This document shows positions 24,737 to 33,307 of a stretch of 36,411 nt of DNA, in pieces. The stretch is from Chlamydiota bacterium (GTDB taxonomy: Bacteria > Auribacterota > JACPWU01), in NCBI GenBank assembly GCA_016178055.1, contig JACOUC010000051.1, positions 1 to 36,411 on the forward strand, read 5' to 3'. Below the pieces are notes generated by a model. That model made no database searches. It saw only the letters and a list, made by a program, of their open reading frames with translations, and had not been told where the DNA came from. Made by a program: the position numbers and the translations under genes. Every line of letters starts with the position of its first letter. Positions within the stretch are counted from its first letter, which is position 1.

Positions 24737-26397
24737 AATGACTCCTTTTTCTTAAACTGCTTAAAAGGGTTTGTAAAGAGATCCGTCACCGGTCTAATCA
24801 GAGGGAAGAAAACAGGGGTCGCTACGGGGTGCTCTAAGGTTCCACGAATCTCTGCCTTCCAAACCTGACTTCCCGTCACGATTAAACCAGCCGTCACCAC
24901 TTTAGAAAGAAAGGTCTTATCCTTTAAACCCGCGGGTTTCAATGAAAAAACAACATGAAGATTTAAATCTTTTTCTTTCAATCCTATTTCTCCGGTCATT
25001 TTAATGACAACCACAGAACTGGTCATCGTAAGATCATCCACAATCATTTTCCCATCGGTTACAAAAAAATTTGCAATACACGAACTAAAACGTACATCTC
25101 CTAAGCCTGGAAAAATAATTTCAAAAACCTTTAAAACTCCTTGCATCAGATTCATCTTCCATAAATTACCCTCATCAACTTTTAAAATCCCAACAGCCCT
25201 CAAAGAATCACGACTACCTTGAGGACTAAAAAAATGAATCGATCCATGAACCTTGCCCTCTAATCCTTCTTTTAAAACCGCTTGCGTAAAAGATCTAAGA
25301 TCCAAATCCTCCAAAATCATTTTCCCCCCATAGGGATTCGGCGCTGAAAAATCATTCCATCCTCCTCCTAAAAACTTGCCTTCGCAACTCTCAAAATCAA
25401 ATCGTTCAACCCATAGCAAGCTTTTCTTTATTCCCAAATTTAAAACCAAATTTTGAAGAGGGAAACTCCTTACTTCAAGCGATGGCATTTTGAGATGCAT
25501 TTGTCCCCTTCCTTCCCTCCACTCCCCATCAATATCCATCGCTGATTTAAACTGGATCGGAGCTCCTTTTCTCCTCATAACCTTTACAATCGAGGCCAAA
25601 TCTTCGCGGTTGATCGTTCCTTTAATCCAAGCAGCTTCTGGTTTTCCCTGATTGAAAATAACCCGAGATAATACACGAGTTGGAAGCGAGTCCTTTGAAC
25701 CTTCTCGATCTGAAAGCATAAGAAAATTGAATGCTTGGTTTTTGAAAGTTCCAATAAATTTAAGACCTAATCCTGACAACTCACCCTCTGCATAAAAATT
25801 TTTACCTTTTTTATCTACATTCAACTTCCAAGTAAAAGACTCTCCTCGAAAGAGAGTATCTTCACTGGATGCTACCATTTCTTGATCTTCAAGTTTCACC
25901 TGAATCTTTTCTATTTGTAAACTCAACTTGTCTGAATGAAGGCTGTCAATCTCAACATGGGCTATACCCCACAATCCTGTCACTGATTCAGTTTTTTCCG
26001 TCTTTCCCCCATGAATATTTTTAAAGCGAAATTCTTTAACATCATTTCCTTGGGTCAACCACTGAATTTTTCCAGGACCCAAAGCAAAACTCTTTACAGC
26101 CCATTGGCCATGAAAAAAGGAAGAAAAGTTGAAGGAAACATGAAGAGAGTCTATCCGAGCCAAAATCAAGCCCTTTTTTACCGCTTTCAATCCCTGAATA
26201 TTTCGAGCGATAAATCCATGAAAAAGATTGAAGTGAATGTCTTTATAGGAAAGGGTCCAACCTTGTTTTTTTGAGAGGGGAATTTTTAAAAACTTTTCAA
26301 AAATTAGAGGTAAAAACAAAAGATTGAATAGCCACAGAAACCCCTCTAAAAATAAGAAAAGAAAAAGAGCGGCTACCCAAAGCCTTTTAATGATCAT
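24733..26397 (-). CDS. AsmA-like / DUF3971-type membrane-anchored protein
   Basis: A 554-residue protein with one N-terminal membrane segment (residues ~7-32, LWVAALFLFLFLEGFLWLF) and a long beta-rich periplasmic part. The C terminus holds KVFEIIFPGLGDVRFSSCIANFFVTDGKMIVDDLTMTS and a closing GTLEHPVATPVFFP, as in AsmA_2/YhdP-like bridge proteins thought to move lipids between membranes. This supports a diderm envelope. The start overlaps the stop of the coiled-coil gene (ATGA). Assignment to AsmA rather than a related repeat family is moderate. Confidence 0.65.
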   Translation of the reverse strand: MIIKRLWVAALFLFLFLEGFLWLFNLLFLPLIFEKFLKIPLSKKQGWTLSYKDIHFNLFHGFIARNIQGLKAVKKGLILARIDSLHVSFNFSSFFHGQWAVKSFALGPGKIQWLTQGNDVKEFRFKNIHGGKTEKTESVTGLWGIAHVEIDSLHSDKLSLQIEKIQVKLEDQEMVASSEDTLFRGESFTWKLNVDKKGKNFYAEGELSGLGLKFIGTFKNQAFNFLMLSDREGSKDSLPTRVLSRVIFNQGKPEAAWIKGTINREDLASIVKVMRRKGAPIQFKSAMDIDGEWREGRGQMHLKMPSLEVRSFPLQNLVLNLGIKKSLLWVERFDFESCEGKFLGGGWNDFSAPNPYGGKMILEDLDLRSFTQAVLKEGLEGKVHGSIHFFSPQGSRDSLRAVGILKVDEGNLWKMNLMQGVLKVFEIIFPGLGDVRFSSCIANFFVTDGKMIVDDLTMTSSVVVIKMTGEIGLKEKDLNLHVVFSLKPAGLKDKTFLSKVVTAGLIVTGSQVWKAEIRGTLEHPVATPVFFPLIRPVTDLFTNPFKQFKKKESF

Positions 26398-27026
26398 TGC
26401 ATTTCAGAATCAGATGAACTTTGGGTCAAAGTTGGACTTGATGAATTTGCCGGAGGTGTAAACTGACTCTCTGAGAGTTTCAATTTCAGACTCGAAACTT
26501 CTCTTTGAGACTCCCTGAGCGAAGACTGGCAACTATCCAATTTAAATTGTAAACTTCTTATTTCGGATTGTCGTCCCATCAAACGAGATTCCGCAGCATC
26601 GACTTTCGATTTAGATTCGGTGAGGCGAGCCTGAAGATCGTCTAACTTCGTTTGAATCTCTTGAACTTGGGATTGGGAGCTCTCTAAATCTGCTTGAGCT
26701 TTTTTTAACGCGTCTTCCTTCTTAGCAACTTGAGACTCTAAGTCTTTAATGCGATCACTTAACTGTTGGATCCCTTGAGAAAATTTTAAATAATGAGAAA
26801 TCTTAAAACTCAAGTTCTTTGCTTGTTTCAAATCTCCGATCTGAATCACATCATTAAAATCCCGAAGCAAATTTTCCAATTCCTTTACATCATGAATCAG
26901 TTTATTTGCATTAGCAGTTGAATCCCCCGCCCAAGTACATAAGGGTAAAAGAATCATCAAAAAAATAAGATATGTAACGCCACACTTCTTTATTTTCTTA
27001 AAAAAAGAATACGATTGTTGGTTCAT
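26394..27026 (-). CDS. Exported coiled-coil protein
   Basis: A 210-residue protein. Residues ~1-33 form a signal peptide ([24 protein letters not shown]). Residues ~45-190 are a long coiled coil with regular hydrophobic spacing: LSDRIKDLESQVAKKEDAL, then LDDLQARLTESKSKV and LKLKLSESQF. The tail is rich in Ser, Thr and Pro. I do not recognise a named family. It is translationally coupled to the AsmA-like gene, which suggests a joint envelope role. Confidence 0.65.
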   Translation of the reverse strand: MNQQSYSFFKKIKKCGVTYLIFLMILLPLCTWAGDSTANANKLIHDVKELENLLRDFNDVIQIGDLKQAKNLSFKISHYLKFSQGIQQLSDRIKDLESQVAKKEDALKKAQADLESSQSQVQEIQTKLDDLQARLTESKSKVDAAESRLMGRQSEIRSLQFKLDSCQSSLRESQREVSSLKLKLSESQFTPPANSSSPTLTQSSSDSEMQ

Positions 27027-27063
27027 GATGACTCTTCCTTATCCTTTATTAATTTCAAATATT

Positions 27064-27138
27064 TGGGGCGACTAACGGGATTTGAACCCGTACTAAGAGA
27101 GCCACAGTCTCTCGTGCTGCCATTACACTATAGCCGCC
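27064..27138 (-). tRNA. tRNA-His (GUG)
   Basis: On the minus strand the cloverleaf folds cleanly. The extra 5' G(-1) faces C73, the acceptor GCGGCTA pairs with TAGTCGC (one G-U), the anticodon loop CTGTGGC gives GTG, and the T arm is ACGGG-TTCAAAT-CCCGT. The 3' CCA is encoded, unlike in the three tRNA-Arg genes nearby. Confidence 0.95.
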
Positions 27139-27164
27139 GTCATTTTATCTGCATCTACACCTAA

Positions 27165-27340
27165 CCCGCATTTCTCATCACATTTCTGCTGCGAGCGCCA
27201 ATTCCGCCTCGTCTGCTTCGTCAGACTCGGTCGGCCACGCTCAACATACTGTAAAGTATGCCTCACATGGCCTCGGTCGTCTTCCTCGCATCCAAGGCGG
27301 ACTTGGCGCTCTCGCGACGAAATCTGATGAGAAATGCGGG
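27165..27340. repeat. Large palindromic element C
   Basis: Arms of about 44 nt (27165-27208 and 27296-27340) pair with few mismatches, beginning CCCGCATTTCTCATCA and ending TGATGAGAAATGCGGG. Inside are GTCTG-CTTCGT-CAGAC (27211-27226) and CATACT-GTAA-AGTATG (27245-27260) hairpins. It takes up most of the 266-nt gap between tRNA-His and vapC; 27341-27404 shows nothing else. It has none of the conserved boxes of elements A and B. Confidence 0.75.
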
Positions 27341-27404
27341 CTAATCGTAAAAAGCCTTTTCCTGGATAGCGTACCCGTTTTTAGATGGCTTCGTCAAGTC
27401 TGCT

Positions 27405-27788
27405 TTAAATTCTCGGAATTTGAGGAAGGTGATTGAAATGTTGATCTCGGGCAAAAAGAATCAAATGATGTTGAGAAACCAATGAAGCAAGCCAGAGATC
27501 ATTGGTAGGAATGGGAGTTCCTTGTTTTCGCAATTGAAAAAACAACCGAGCATAATGATGTGTTGTCTGATCATCTGCGTAGAGAATTTCAACACGCGGT
27601 GAATTTAAGAACTGAACCAATACCCTTTCATTCTCTTCCCCTCGAGAGCCACATCGAAAACCAGCACGAAGTTCGGCAATCACAATAAAAGAAAGGAAAA
27701 TCTTCTCACATGTCTGTAGAACCTGAACAGATTTTGATTCGCCTTTACAAAAGTCAATGTACCGATTCGTGTCAAGGGCTACTCTCAT
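27405..27788 (-). CDS. VapC-like PIN-domain toxin
   Basis: A 127-residue PIN ribonuclease, the toxin of a type II pair. Acidic residues of the active site are seen in ALDTNRYIDF (first Asp), SFIVIAELRAGF (Glu), and PTNDLWLASL with a later ARDQHFNHLP (Asp). These match the VapC arrangement for metal binding. I place the start at ATG 27788, which overlaps the antitoxin stop as ATGA. A GTG six bases earlier would add two residues. Cleavage of tRNA or rRNA is typical of the family; the target here is unknown. Confidence 0.85.
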   Translation of the reverse strand: MRVALDTNRYIDFCKGESKSVQVLQTCEKIFLSFIVIAELRAGFRCGSRGEENERVLVQFLNSPRVEILYADDQTTHHYARLFFQLRKQGTPIPTNDLWLASLVSQHHLILFARDQHFNHLPQIPRI

Positions 27789-28045
27789 GACCACAGCTTA
27801 TGATCAATCTGATCCTGGATTTCAAGTGCAGCCTCAAACTCTAGGTCTTCTTCCCAACTTCCTATCAAGGCATCCATGTCATGATAGACGAGAGCCTGAT
27901 CTCCCAACCCTACACCACTAGATACTGCGTCTAGGACCACTTCATTAAGGCTCTTATGCAGTTCACGTGCCCTCTGCCGCAATAGGTTATCAAGCTGAGG
28001 GGTCAAATTACGAATAGTGTATTGAATTTTTTGATTCATTCTCAT
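27785..28045 (-). CDS. VapB-like antitoxin
   Basis: An 86-residue protein upstream of and overlapping the PIN toxin. The N-terminal half (IQYTIRNLTPQLDNLLRQRARELHKSLNEVVLDAV) looks like a ribbon-helix-helix DNA-binding domain, with a beta strand followed by two helices. The acidic C-terminal half (GSWEEDLEFEAALEIQDQID) would wrap the toxin. A perfect palindrome directly before the start codon is the likely operator. Confidence 0.8.
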   Translation of the reverse strand: MRMNQKIQYTIRNLTPQLDNLLRQRARELHKSLNEVVLDAVSSGVGLGDQALVYHDMDALIGSWEEDLEFEAALEIQDQIDHKLWS

Positions 28046-28060
28046 GCCTACACAGTAGGC
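28046..28060 (-). promoter_or_regulatory. Probable VapB operator
   Basis: GCCTAC-ACA-GTAGGC is a perfect 15-nt inverted repeat touching the vapB start codon at 28045. A TTGACT lies about 22 nt further upstream on the same strand. Binding here by VapB/VapBC would block its own expression, as usual for these pairs. Confidence 0.5.
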
Positions 28061-28109
28061 TAAAAATGAATCATAGTCAATATCATAATTTAATTTTTCA
28101 GTTCAAAAA

Positions 28110-28445
28110 TGCGCCCGGCCCGGTTCGAACGGGCGACCCTCTGCTTAGCTTACCGCACCGAATTACTTCGGCCTCCAATCCAAATGATATTGGAGTTGCT
28201 AGTCTGGACTATGTCTTCACCATCTCAGGTGTGCAGCGTATAGTCTCTGAGGACTCTCGCTTTAACTCGAAGTAATCGCAAAATTATTTCACGATGACCT
28301 GATAACCAGCGGTTGCCTGCAAATTGTCCAAAATTTTAAATTTTGGAGTTCCTTGCATATAGCTGCATCCATTCTGTACGTTCATAAATTTCGTACAGAA
28401 GCTCCTATTGAAGGCAGATGCTCTATCCAACTGAGCTACGGGCGC
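28110..28445 (-). tRNA. tRNA-Arg (UCU), interrupted by a group I intron
   Basis: Exon 1 (28445-28411, 35 nt) gives GCGCCCG acceptor, the D arm GCTC/GAGC and the 5' anticodon stem TCTGC with CTT. Exon 2 (28148-28110, 39 nt) continues with CTAA, GCAGA, the variable loop, the T arm GCCCG-TTCGAAC-CGGGC, CGGGCGC and the discriminator A. Joined, the anticodon loop is CTTCTAA, anticodon UCU, reading AGA and by wobble AGG. The spliced product is 74 nt, with no CCA encoded. The break lies after the first anticodon base. Confidence 0.92.
28149..28410 (-). ncRNA. Group I self-splicing intron in tRNA-Arg(UCU)
   Basis: The 262-nt insert has the marks of a group I intron: 5' exon ending in U, intron ending in G, and paired core elements. 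The R-like element CTCAGAGACTATACG is at 28251-28237 and the S-like element AAGACATAGTCC at 28217-28206; their GACTA and TAGTC form P7. A GAG at intron positions 7-9 can pair with the CUU at the end of exon 1, with the terminal U opposite G (P1). It has no open reading frame for a homing endonuclease. The size and position resemble subgroup IC3 introns of bacterial tRNA genes; the subgroup is inference. Confidence 0.88.
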
Positions 28446-28504
28446 AGCAAAACTATTTTTAATTCTATACTTTGGAGCACGGAATTTAAAACAAATAATT
28501 TTTT

Positions 28505-28539
28505 ATTCCGCAATCCGCAATCTGAAATCCGCAATTGAA
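28505..28539. repeat. Heptad repeat, AATCCGC family
   Basis: Words ATTCCGC, AATCCGC, AATCTGA, AATCCGC and AATTGAA are in register. The array ends 3 nt from the 3' end of tRNA-Arg(CCG) and is complementary to the array at 28621-28648 on the other side of that tRNA. Confidence 0.85.
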
Positions 28540-28542
28540 ATC

Positions 28543-28614
28543 TGCCCCCAGCAGGAATTGAACCTGCACCACCAGCTCCGGAGGCTGGTACTCTATCCGT
28601 TGAGCTATAGGGGC
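28543..28614 (-). tRNA. tRNA-Arg (CCG)
   Basis: A 72-nt cloverleaf: acceptor GCCCCTA with TGGGGGC (one U-G), D arm GCTC/GAGT, anticodon stem CCAGC/GCTGG with loop CTCCGGA (anticodon CCG, codon CGG), T arm GCAGG-TTCAATT-CCTGC and discriminator A. No CCA is encoded. Complementary heptad-repeat arrays flank it on both sides. Confidence 0.95.
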
Positions 28615-28620
28615 CTCCCA

Positions 28621-28648
28621 ATTTCAGATTGCGGATTGCGGATTGCGG
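28621..28648. repeat. Heptad repeat, ATTGCGG family
   Basis: ATTTCAG followed by three identical ATTGCGG words. It can pair with the arrays at 28505-28539 (enclosing tRNA-Arg(CCG)) or at 28677-28711 (a simple hairpin with a 28-nt loop). Confidence 0.85.
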
Positions 28649-28676
28649 AATTTAAAAAACATATTCCTTGCTTCTC

Positions 28677-28711
28677 ATTCCGCAATCCGCAATCTAAAAT
28701 CCGAAATTGAA
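28677..28711. repeat. Heptad repeat, AATCCGC family, second array
   Basis: Words ATTCCGC, AATCCGC, AATCTAA, AATCCGA and AATTGAA: nearly the array at 28505-28539 again. It ends 3 nt before the 3' end of tRNA-Arg(UCG), the same distance as for the first array. Confidence 0.85.
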
Positions 28712-28714
28712 ACG

Positions 28715-28788
28715 TGCGCCCGGCAGGAATTGAACCTGCGACCTATTGGTTCGAAGCCAATCGCTCTATCCAACTGAGCTACGGGCGC
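28715..28788 (-). tRNA. tRNA-Arg (UCG)
   Basis: A 74-nt cloverleaf: acceptor GCGCCCG with CGGGCGC, D arm GCTC/GAGC, anticodon stem ATTGG/CCAAT with loop CTTCGAA (anticodon TCG), T arm GCAGG-TTCAATT-CCTGC and discriminator A. It reads CGA and CGG by wobble. Many bacteria instead use an inosine-modified ACG anticodon for CGU, CGC and CGA; whether one exists elsewhere in this genome is not visible here. Confidence 0.95.
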
Positions 28789-28796
28789 ATCAATAC

Positions 28797-28831
28797 AGTT
28801 CAAAGTTAAAAGTTTAAAGTTCAAAGACAAA
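28797..28831. repeat. Heptad repeat, AGTTCAA family
   Basis: Words AGTTCAA, AGTTAAA, AGTTTAA, AGTTCAA and AGACAAA are in register, 8 nt upstream of the tRNA-Arg(UCG) 5' end. The same word family forms the paired arrays at 36185-36262. Confidence 0.85.
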
Positions 28832-28886
28832 ATACAAAAAATATGACTCTTTGTACAGAGATGAAAAAATGAAGAGGGAGGTTAAA

Positions 28887-29525
28887 TCACTTCCGCGAGC
28901 GGTGACGAAAATACTCGATAATCCCTGGCAAGATCGAAATGAAAACGATGGCAAAAATAACCAGTGTAAAATTGTGTTTTATAAGAGGAATATTTCCAAA
29001 AAAATAACCTCCCAAAACTAAAAGAAGAATCCACGCAATTCCTCCAATAACATTATAGGTCAGAAAACGCCCATATCTCATTTTACCGACCCCAGCCACA
29101 AAAGGGGCAAAAGTTCTAACAATGGGGACAAACCGTGCCAGAATCATTGCTTTTCCCCCATAGCGCTCATAAAACTCGTGAGTTCGGACTAAGTATTCTT
29201 TTTTAAAAAATCGGCTTTTCTCTTGATGAAAAACTCTGGGTCCAAGCCAAACCCCAATCCAATAATTCAAAGTGTCTCCCGCCACAGCCGCCCCAATCAA
29301 AATAATTAAAACCATTTTGAGATTCAACAGTGAAATGGCAGAAAAAGCACCTACCGCAAAGAGCAAAGAATCTCCAGGCAAAATCGGGGTCACCACTAAA
29401 CCCGTTTCGCAAAAAACAATCAAAAATAAGATAACATAGGTCCACCCACCACAATGCTGAATGACAACGCTCAAATGAAGATCAAGATGAATAAAAAAAT
29501 CAACAAAAGATTTTATCCATTCCAT
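28887..29525 (-). CDS. DedA family membrane protein
   Basis: A 212-residue polytopic protein of the DedA/SNARE-associated (VTT) family, which includes undecaprenyl-phosphate and lipid flippases. It has the family's reentrant-loop motifs: FCETGLVVTPILPGDSLLF near residues 38-56, and the later ARFVPIVRTFAPFVAGVGKMRYGRFLTYNVIGG with the conserved R-x3-P-x-R. Hydrophobic segments lie around 29-50, 60-85, 140-165 and 172-205. It probably acts in the inner membrane; substrate is unknown. The 51-nt gap to the next gene shows no terminator. Confidence 0.9.
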   Translation of the reverse strand: MEWIKSFVDFFIHLDLHLSVVIQHCGGWTYVILFLIVFCETGLVVTPILPGDSLLFAVGAFSAISLLNLKMVLIILIGAAVAGDTLNYWIGVWLGPRVFHQEKSRFFKKEYLVRTHEFYERYGGKAMILARFVPIVRTFAPFVAGVGKMRYGRFLTYNVIGGIAWILLLVLGGYFFGNIPLIKHNFTLVIFAIVFISILPGIIEYFRHRSRK

Positions 29526-29577
29526 AGTACGAACATTCCTATTTCAAAGTTGTTTTCACAAATAGGGTCCCATCGTA

Positions 29578-31806
29578 TCACATTCTTTTCAAGATAGGAT
29601 TAGACAAAATTTCTTTTAATTGGGAAATTTCCGTAACAGGAGAGTTACAAACACTGTTCTGGCAAATATAAACGGTCGGCTTTTCGCCTTCGAAAATGCG
29701 CCCCTGAATAAGAGGAATAAGGGACGATGCTTTTTCGAAAGTGCGTGAATCGACAGGAGAGAAAGCCAATACATGATGAGGAAGAAAATGAGAAAAAATT
29801 TCACGGAGAATTTCTCGTCCCTTTAACGAGAGAGAATCGCCTCGAAAAATAATTTCTTGAGTAGGACTTAAAGTAAATTCAAGCGCGATGAGCATTTGAG
29901 TGTATCCGCTTGGGTATTGAGTCATTGCTTTTGAAAAGGCATCCAAGAGACTCTTGGCCCTTTTCTCAAGAGCTTCATCTGCCTTCAATCGAGCTAAACG
30001 CAAAAGAACTAAAGCTGCAACAGAATTTCCTGAAGGAATTGCCCCATCATAAATCTCTTTACTGTGAGCAATCAATTTTTCGGCATCCTTGCCAGAAAAG
30101 TAAAAACCTCCCTCCTCATCATCCCAAAAAAGTCGAATCATTTCTTGAGACAAAAACCATGCCTCTTCAAAATAATAGAGATTGAAACTCGCTTCATAAA
30201 GATCGAGAAGCCCTAAAATTAAAAAGGCATAATCCTCCAGAAAACCTAATACTGAAACATCCCCTTTACAAAAACGATGCATCAATCGACCCTCTTTGGA
30301 CTTCATTCTGCCCAAAATAAAATCGGCTGCACTCGATGCCGCCACAAGATATCGTTCTTCCCCAAACACCCTTGAGGCAATGGCTAGACTTGAAATCATA
30401 AGGCCATTCCAGTCGGTTAAAATTTTGTCGTCTAAATGAGGACGCGAGCGCTTTTTCCTTTCCTCAAAAAGTTTAGCTTTAGAATTTGAAATACTCTTTT
30501 CAATCTCTTCTAAAGGGAGTCCTAATTTCTCGGAAATTTGTGATAAGGAAAGGGCCTCATAAAGAACATTTTTCCCAGCAAATTCACCCTGAGGATCATG
30601 AAGGGCATTTCCATCCGGGAGAACGCCAAAATGAAGATTAAGAATTTTTGCGTTTTCCTCCCCCAAGAGCTCGTTTATGACTTTGTCTTCCCAAAGATAA
30701 AAAACACCCTCAAACTTTTCATCGGGATGATCTGCATTCTGTGCACTGTCCGCATCCTCTGCTGAATAAAAAGCACCATCGGACCCTGTCACCCCACCAC
30801 CTCTCGTACTAACAAAGGTAGGTCCGCCTCCAGCGGACTGGCTCGAAAGGCCAACGAGAGGTGGTGGGGTCATATCCCGTAAGACATCATCAAAGATATC
30901 TTTGGCAACATTTGCATATTCAACTTTTCCCGTCGCTTGATAAGCCTCTAAATAAGTTTTTGAAAGAATCGCCTGGTCATAAAGCATTTTTTCAAAATGA
31001 GGAATCCGCCAGGCATGATCGACCGAGTAACGATGAAACCCTCCCCCCAAATGATCCCTCATCCCTCCCCGAGCCATTTCAGTTAGTGTTTTCTCCACGA
31101 TTTGAAGTAATCTTTCATCTCCATTTCGTTTCCATCCCCTTAGCAAAAAGGAAAGCGCATGACTTCTTGGAAACTTAGGAGCCTCACCAAACCCTCCATA
31201 CGCTTCATCGTATTGCCCGATCAATTGAGTAAAACCCTCGTTCAACACGCCTTCATCTAAGGCTTGCCTTAAATCATCCTTCACGGAACGATGTTGAAGG
31301 GAAGCGGTCAGGGCCTCACTTGATTTCAAAAGTTTTTCACGATCACTCTTCCATTGGCTCGCAATCGCAAAAAGGACTGAGGCAAAGCCCGGTCTTCCCC
31401 AACGATCTTCGGGAGGAAAATAAGTACCCCCAAAGAAAGGTTTTAAATCAGGAGTTAAAAAAACACTCATGGGCCATCCCCCTTGACCCGTCATTGCCTG
31501 GACTGCTGTCATATAAACATGATCTACATCTGGCCGTTCTTCTCGATCTACTTTAATCGAAACAAAATCATTATTTAAAAGATGTGCCATTTCACTATTT
31601 TCAAAAGATTCTTTCTCCATGACATGACACCAATGGCAGGTAGAATAACCGATCGAGAGAAAAATGGGTTTGTCTTCCTGACGAGCCTTTTCAACAGCCT
31701 CATTTCCCCAGGGATACCAATTGACTGGATTGTGGGCGTGTTGCTGAAGATAGGGACTTTTCTCATGAATCAGTTGATTGGTCCATAAAGTTTTTTTTGA
31801 AGTCAT
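29578..31806 (-). CDS. YyaL/SSP411-like thioredoxin-domain protein with an in-frame insertion
   Basis: A 742-residue protein (start at 31806, one base after the DUF2079 stop). The N-terminal DUF255 thioredoxin-like domain has [18 protein letters not shown] and the Cys57-x-x-Cys60 pair in [16 protein letters not shown], followed by [10 protein letters not shown] and [12 protein letters not shown]. The C-terminal part is a six-hairpin glycosidase-like (N-acylglucosamine epimerase-like) fold with [10 protein letters not shown] and [13 protein letters not shown]. Function is not established. Between RDMT and [11 protein letters not shown] (residues ~312-339) lie about 28 extra residues encoded by a palindromic element. 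That region is otherwise short and conserved in the family. Confidence 0.88.
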   Translation of the reverse strand: MTSKKTLWTNQLIHEKSPYLQQHAHNPVNWYPWGNEAVEKARQEDKPIFLSIGYSTCHWCHVMEKESFENSEMAHLLNNDFVSIKVDREERPDVDHVYMTAVQAMTGQGGWPMSVFLTPDLKPFFGGTYFPPEDRWGRPGFASVLFAIASQWKSDREKLLKSSEALTASLQHRSVKDDLRQALDEGVLNEGFTQLIGQYDEAYGGFGEAPKFPRSHALSFLLRGWKRNGDERLLQIVEKTLTEMARGGMRDHLGGGFHRYSVDHAWRIPHFEKMLYDQAILSKTYLEAYQATGKVEYANVAKDIFDDVLRDMTPPPLVGLSSQSAGGGPTFVSTRGGGVTGSDGAFYSAEDADSAQNADHPDEKFEGVFYLWEDKVINELLGEENAKILNLHFGVLPDGNALHDPQGEFAGKNVLYEALSLSQISEKLGLPLEEIEKSISNSKAKLFEERKKRSRPHLDDKILTDWNGLMISSLAIASRVFGEERYLVAASSAADFILGRMKSKEGRLMHRFCKGDVSVLGFLEDYAFLILGLLDLYEASFNLYYFEEAWFLSQEMIRLFWDDEEGGFYFSGKDAEKLIAHSKEIYDGAIPSGNSVAALVLLRLARLKADEALEKRAKSLLDAFSKAMTQYPSGYTQMLIALEFTLSPTQEIIFRGDSLSLKGREILREIFSHFLPHHVLAFSPVDSRTFEKASSLIPLIQGRIFEGEKPTVYICQNSVCNSPVTEISQLKEILSNPILKRM
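30791..30870. repeat. Palindromic element D inserted in frame in the YyaL-like gene
   Basis: Perfect 17-nt arms, ACCCCACCACCTCTCGT (30791-30807) and its complement (30854-30870), enclose 46 nt with an inner GTCCGC-CTCCA-GCGGAC hairpin (30822-30838). The element keeps the host reading frame open and encodes a Gly/Ser/Pro-rich stretch. This is the behaviour known for Rickettsia palindromic elements; no sequence relationship to those is claimed. Confidence 0.85.
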
Positions 31807-31807
31807 T

Positions 31808-33199
31808 TTAATGAGGCCCAGGGACAGGAGAAACTCTTTCCCAAATGATAAAACCATCATGATCGTATTTCACTAAAAACTCCCCGCTTTGAATCAAGGC
31901 TTCATATTCTTTTCGATACCTTCCCAAACTTTTCAACTTAACAAGAATCACATGGGGCCTATAACGTCTCGAATCAAAATACTCCCAGGTCATTAATTCC
32001 TTACGGTTGGCACAAAACCCCGCAAGATCATCCTGGCAAAGCAGCAGGCCCTCTTTAGGAATGTGCTTAACCACTTGAAGAATATTCTGACCTTCTGGAT
32101 GAAGGGTAGAATAAATCCGGTTATTACTTTTTCCGAAAGGCAAGAAACCTGCCGCATGATGCCAAAGAAGGGTCACCAACACCAAAAAGAGTGCATACCT
32201 TAAACCATGAAACGACCCTGGTTCCACTTTTAATCGCTGAGTCAGCGCCTCTATAATCGCCATCGTCAAACAGGTTATAATCCCAACCGAGTAGTGATAT
32301 TTTAATAAGTAAACGGGCGGCAATTTTGAGGTAAGCGAAATGGCAAGCGCAGAGGATGGAAAAAGGAGAAGAGGAATCCAACCTTTTTTACGCAAAAAGA
32401 AACTCGCTGACAAGCCCCACCAAAGAAGAGGTTTCAACCTTAAAATCCATTGTTCCCAATGGAATTTAAAAACTTGAAATTCAATCAAATCTGAAACTTT
32501 TCCTCGTCTTTGGAGAAAACCAACACCGCCAAAAAAGGGAAATAAAACACTGATTGCAAAAAAACTGTACAAAAAAGCTAAAGCCGCCAAAAGATAGCCT
32601 AATCGCCATCGATCCTTCACTCCAAAATAAAAAAGCATGGGAGCAATCACCCAACCCGTATCCTCTCTTAACCCCAACAATAAAATAAAGGGGAGCCCTA
32701 CATATTTTTTGTGACTCGAAAGACAATGATAGAGCCAGGGAATGAGACAAAAGTAAAGAGCTACCCCATGAAACTCTGACAGCATCACCGTCTGAGTAAA
32801 TGGGTTTGCAACGTAAAAAAATAAAATCGCTGCCGTTAAATTTTCCCCGCATCTCCCTTCACGAGCCATGCGCCAAAGAATAAAGCCCCCTGTAAGCAAT
32901 CCCATCCATTGTATGAAAGAGAGTAAAAAGGGGTTATCCCAAATCAGAAAAAACGGGCCGAGCAGGGCAAGGGTAAAGGAAAGGTGTGTACTCAAATACG
33001 TATAATCGACAAGATATTTGAAGAAATGACCGTGTCCACAGTTCCAGATGGTGTTGGTGTATTTCCCGTAATCTGAAAATGTAAATTTCCCCCAGCTAAA
33101 AGCAGCATAATCACTGCGAAAGATAAGAAGGGCGGCAACACAGGTCGCAAGAAATATAAACTTGGGGAAAATCCATTTGGACGCTGAAAATAATTTCAT
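31808..33199 (-). CDS. DUF2079 membrane protein
   Basis: A 463-residue multi-spanning protein. The N terminus has one membrane segment followed by the DUF2079 block [22 protein letters not shown] and [27 protein letters not shown], then about eight further hydrophobic segments. The family resembles GT-C-type glycosyltransferases, but no donor or acceptor is known. The C-terminal ~90 residues are soluble. It ends one base before the start of the YyaL-like gene, which suggests translational coupling. The 108-nt gap to uvrC shows nothing recognisable. Confidence 0.82.
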   Translation of the reverse strand: MKLFSASKWIFPKFIFLATCVAALLIFRSDYAAFSWGKFTFSDYGKYTNTIWNCGHGHFFKYLVDYTYLSTHLSFTLALLGPFFLIWDNPFLLSFIQWMGLLTGGFILWRMAREGRCGENLTAAILFFYVANPFTQTVMLSEFHGVALYFCLIPWLYHCLSSHKKYVGLPFILLLGLREDTGWVIAPMLFYFGVKDRWRLGYLLAALAFLYSFFAISVLFPFFGGVGFLQRRGKVSDLIEFQVFKFHWEQWILRLKPLLWWGLSASFFLRKKGWIPLLLFPSSALAISLTSKLPPVYLLKYHYSVGIITCLTMAIIEALTQRLKVEPGSFHGLRYALFLVLVTLLWHHAAGFLPFGKSNNRIYSTLHPEGQNILQVVKHIPKEGLLLCQDDLAGFCANRKELMTWEYFDSRRYRPHVILVKLKSLGRYRKEYEALIQSGEFLVKYDHDGFIIWERVSPVPGPH

Positions 33200-33307
33200 T
33201 TTTTTACCAATGAAACATCACCAGCAAGTTTTGGGGCAAATAGAGCCCTCTTGAAATAAAACACCCTCTTAGTCTACTTAATCCCTTCAAAAAATCATCA
33301 ATTATTT

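Noticed and set aside
28621-28711. CRISPR-like spacing of repeats around the tRNA-Arg genes
   Set aside because: The units are 7 nt, tandem and degenerate, without spacers of constant length; they are heptad arrays, not a CRISPR.
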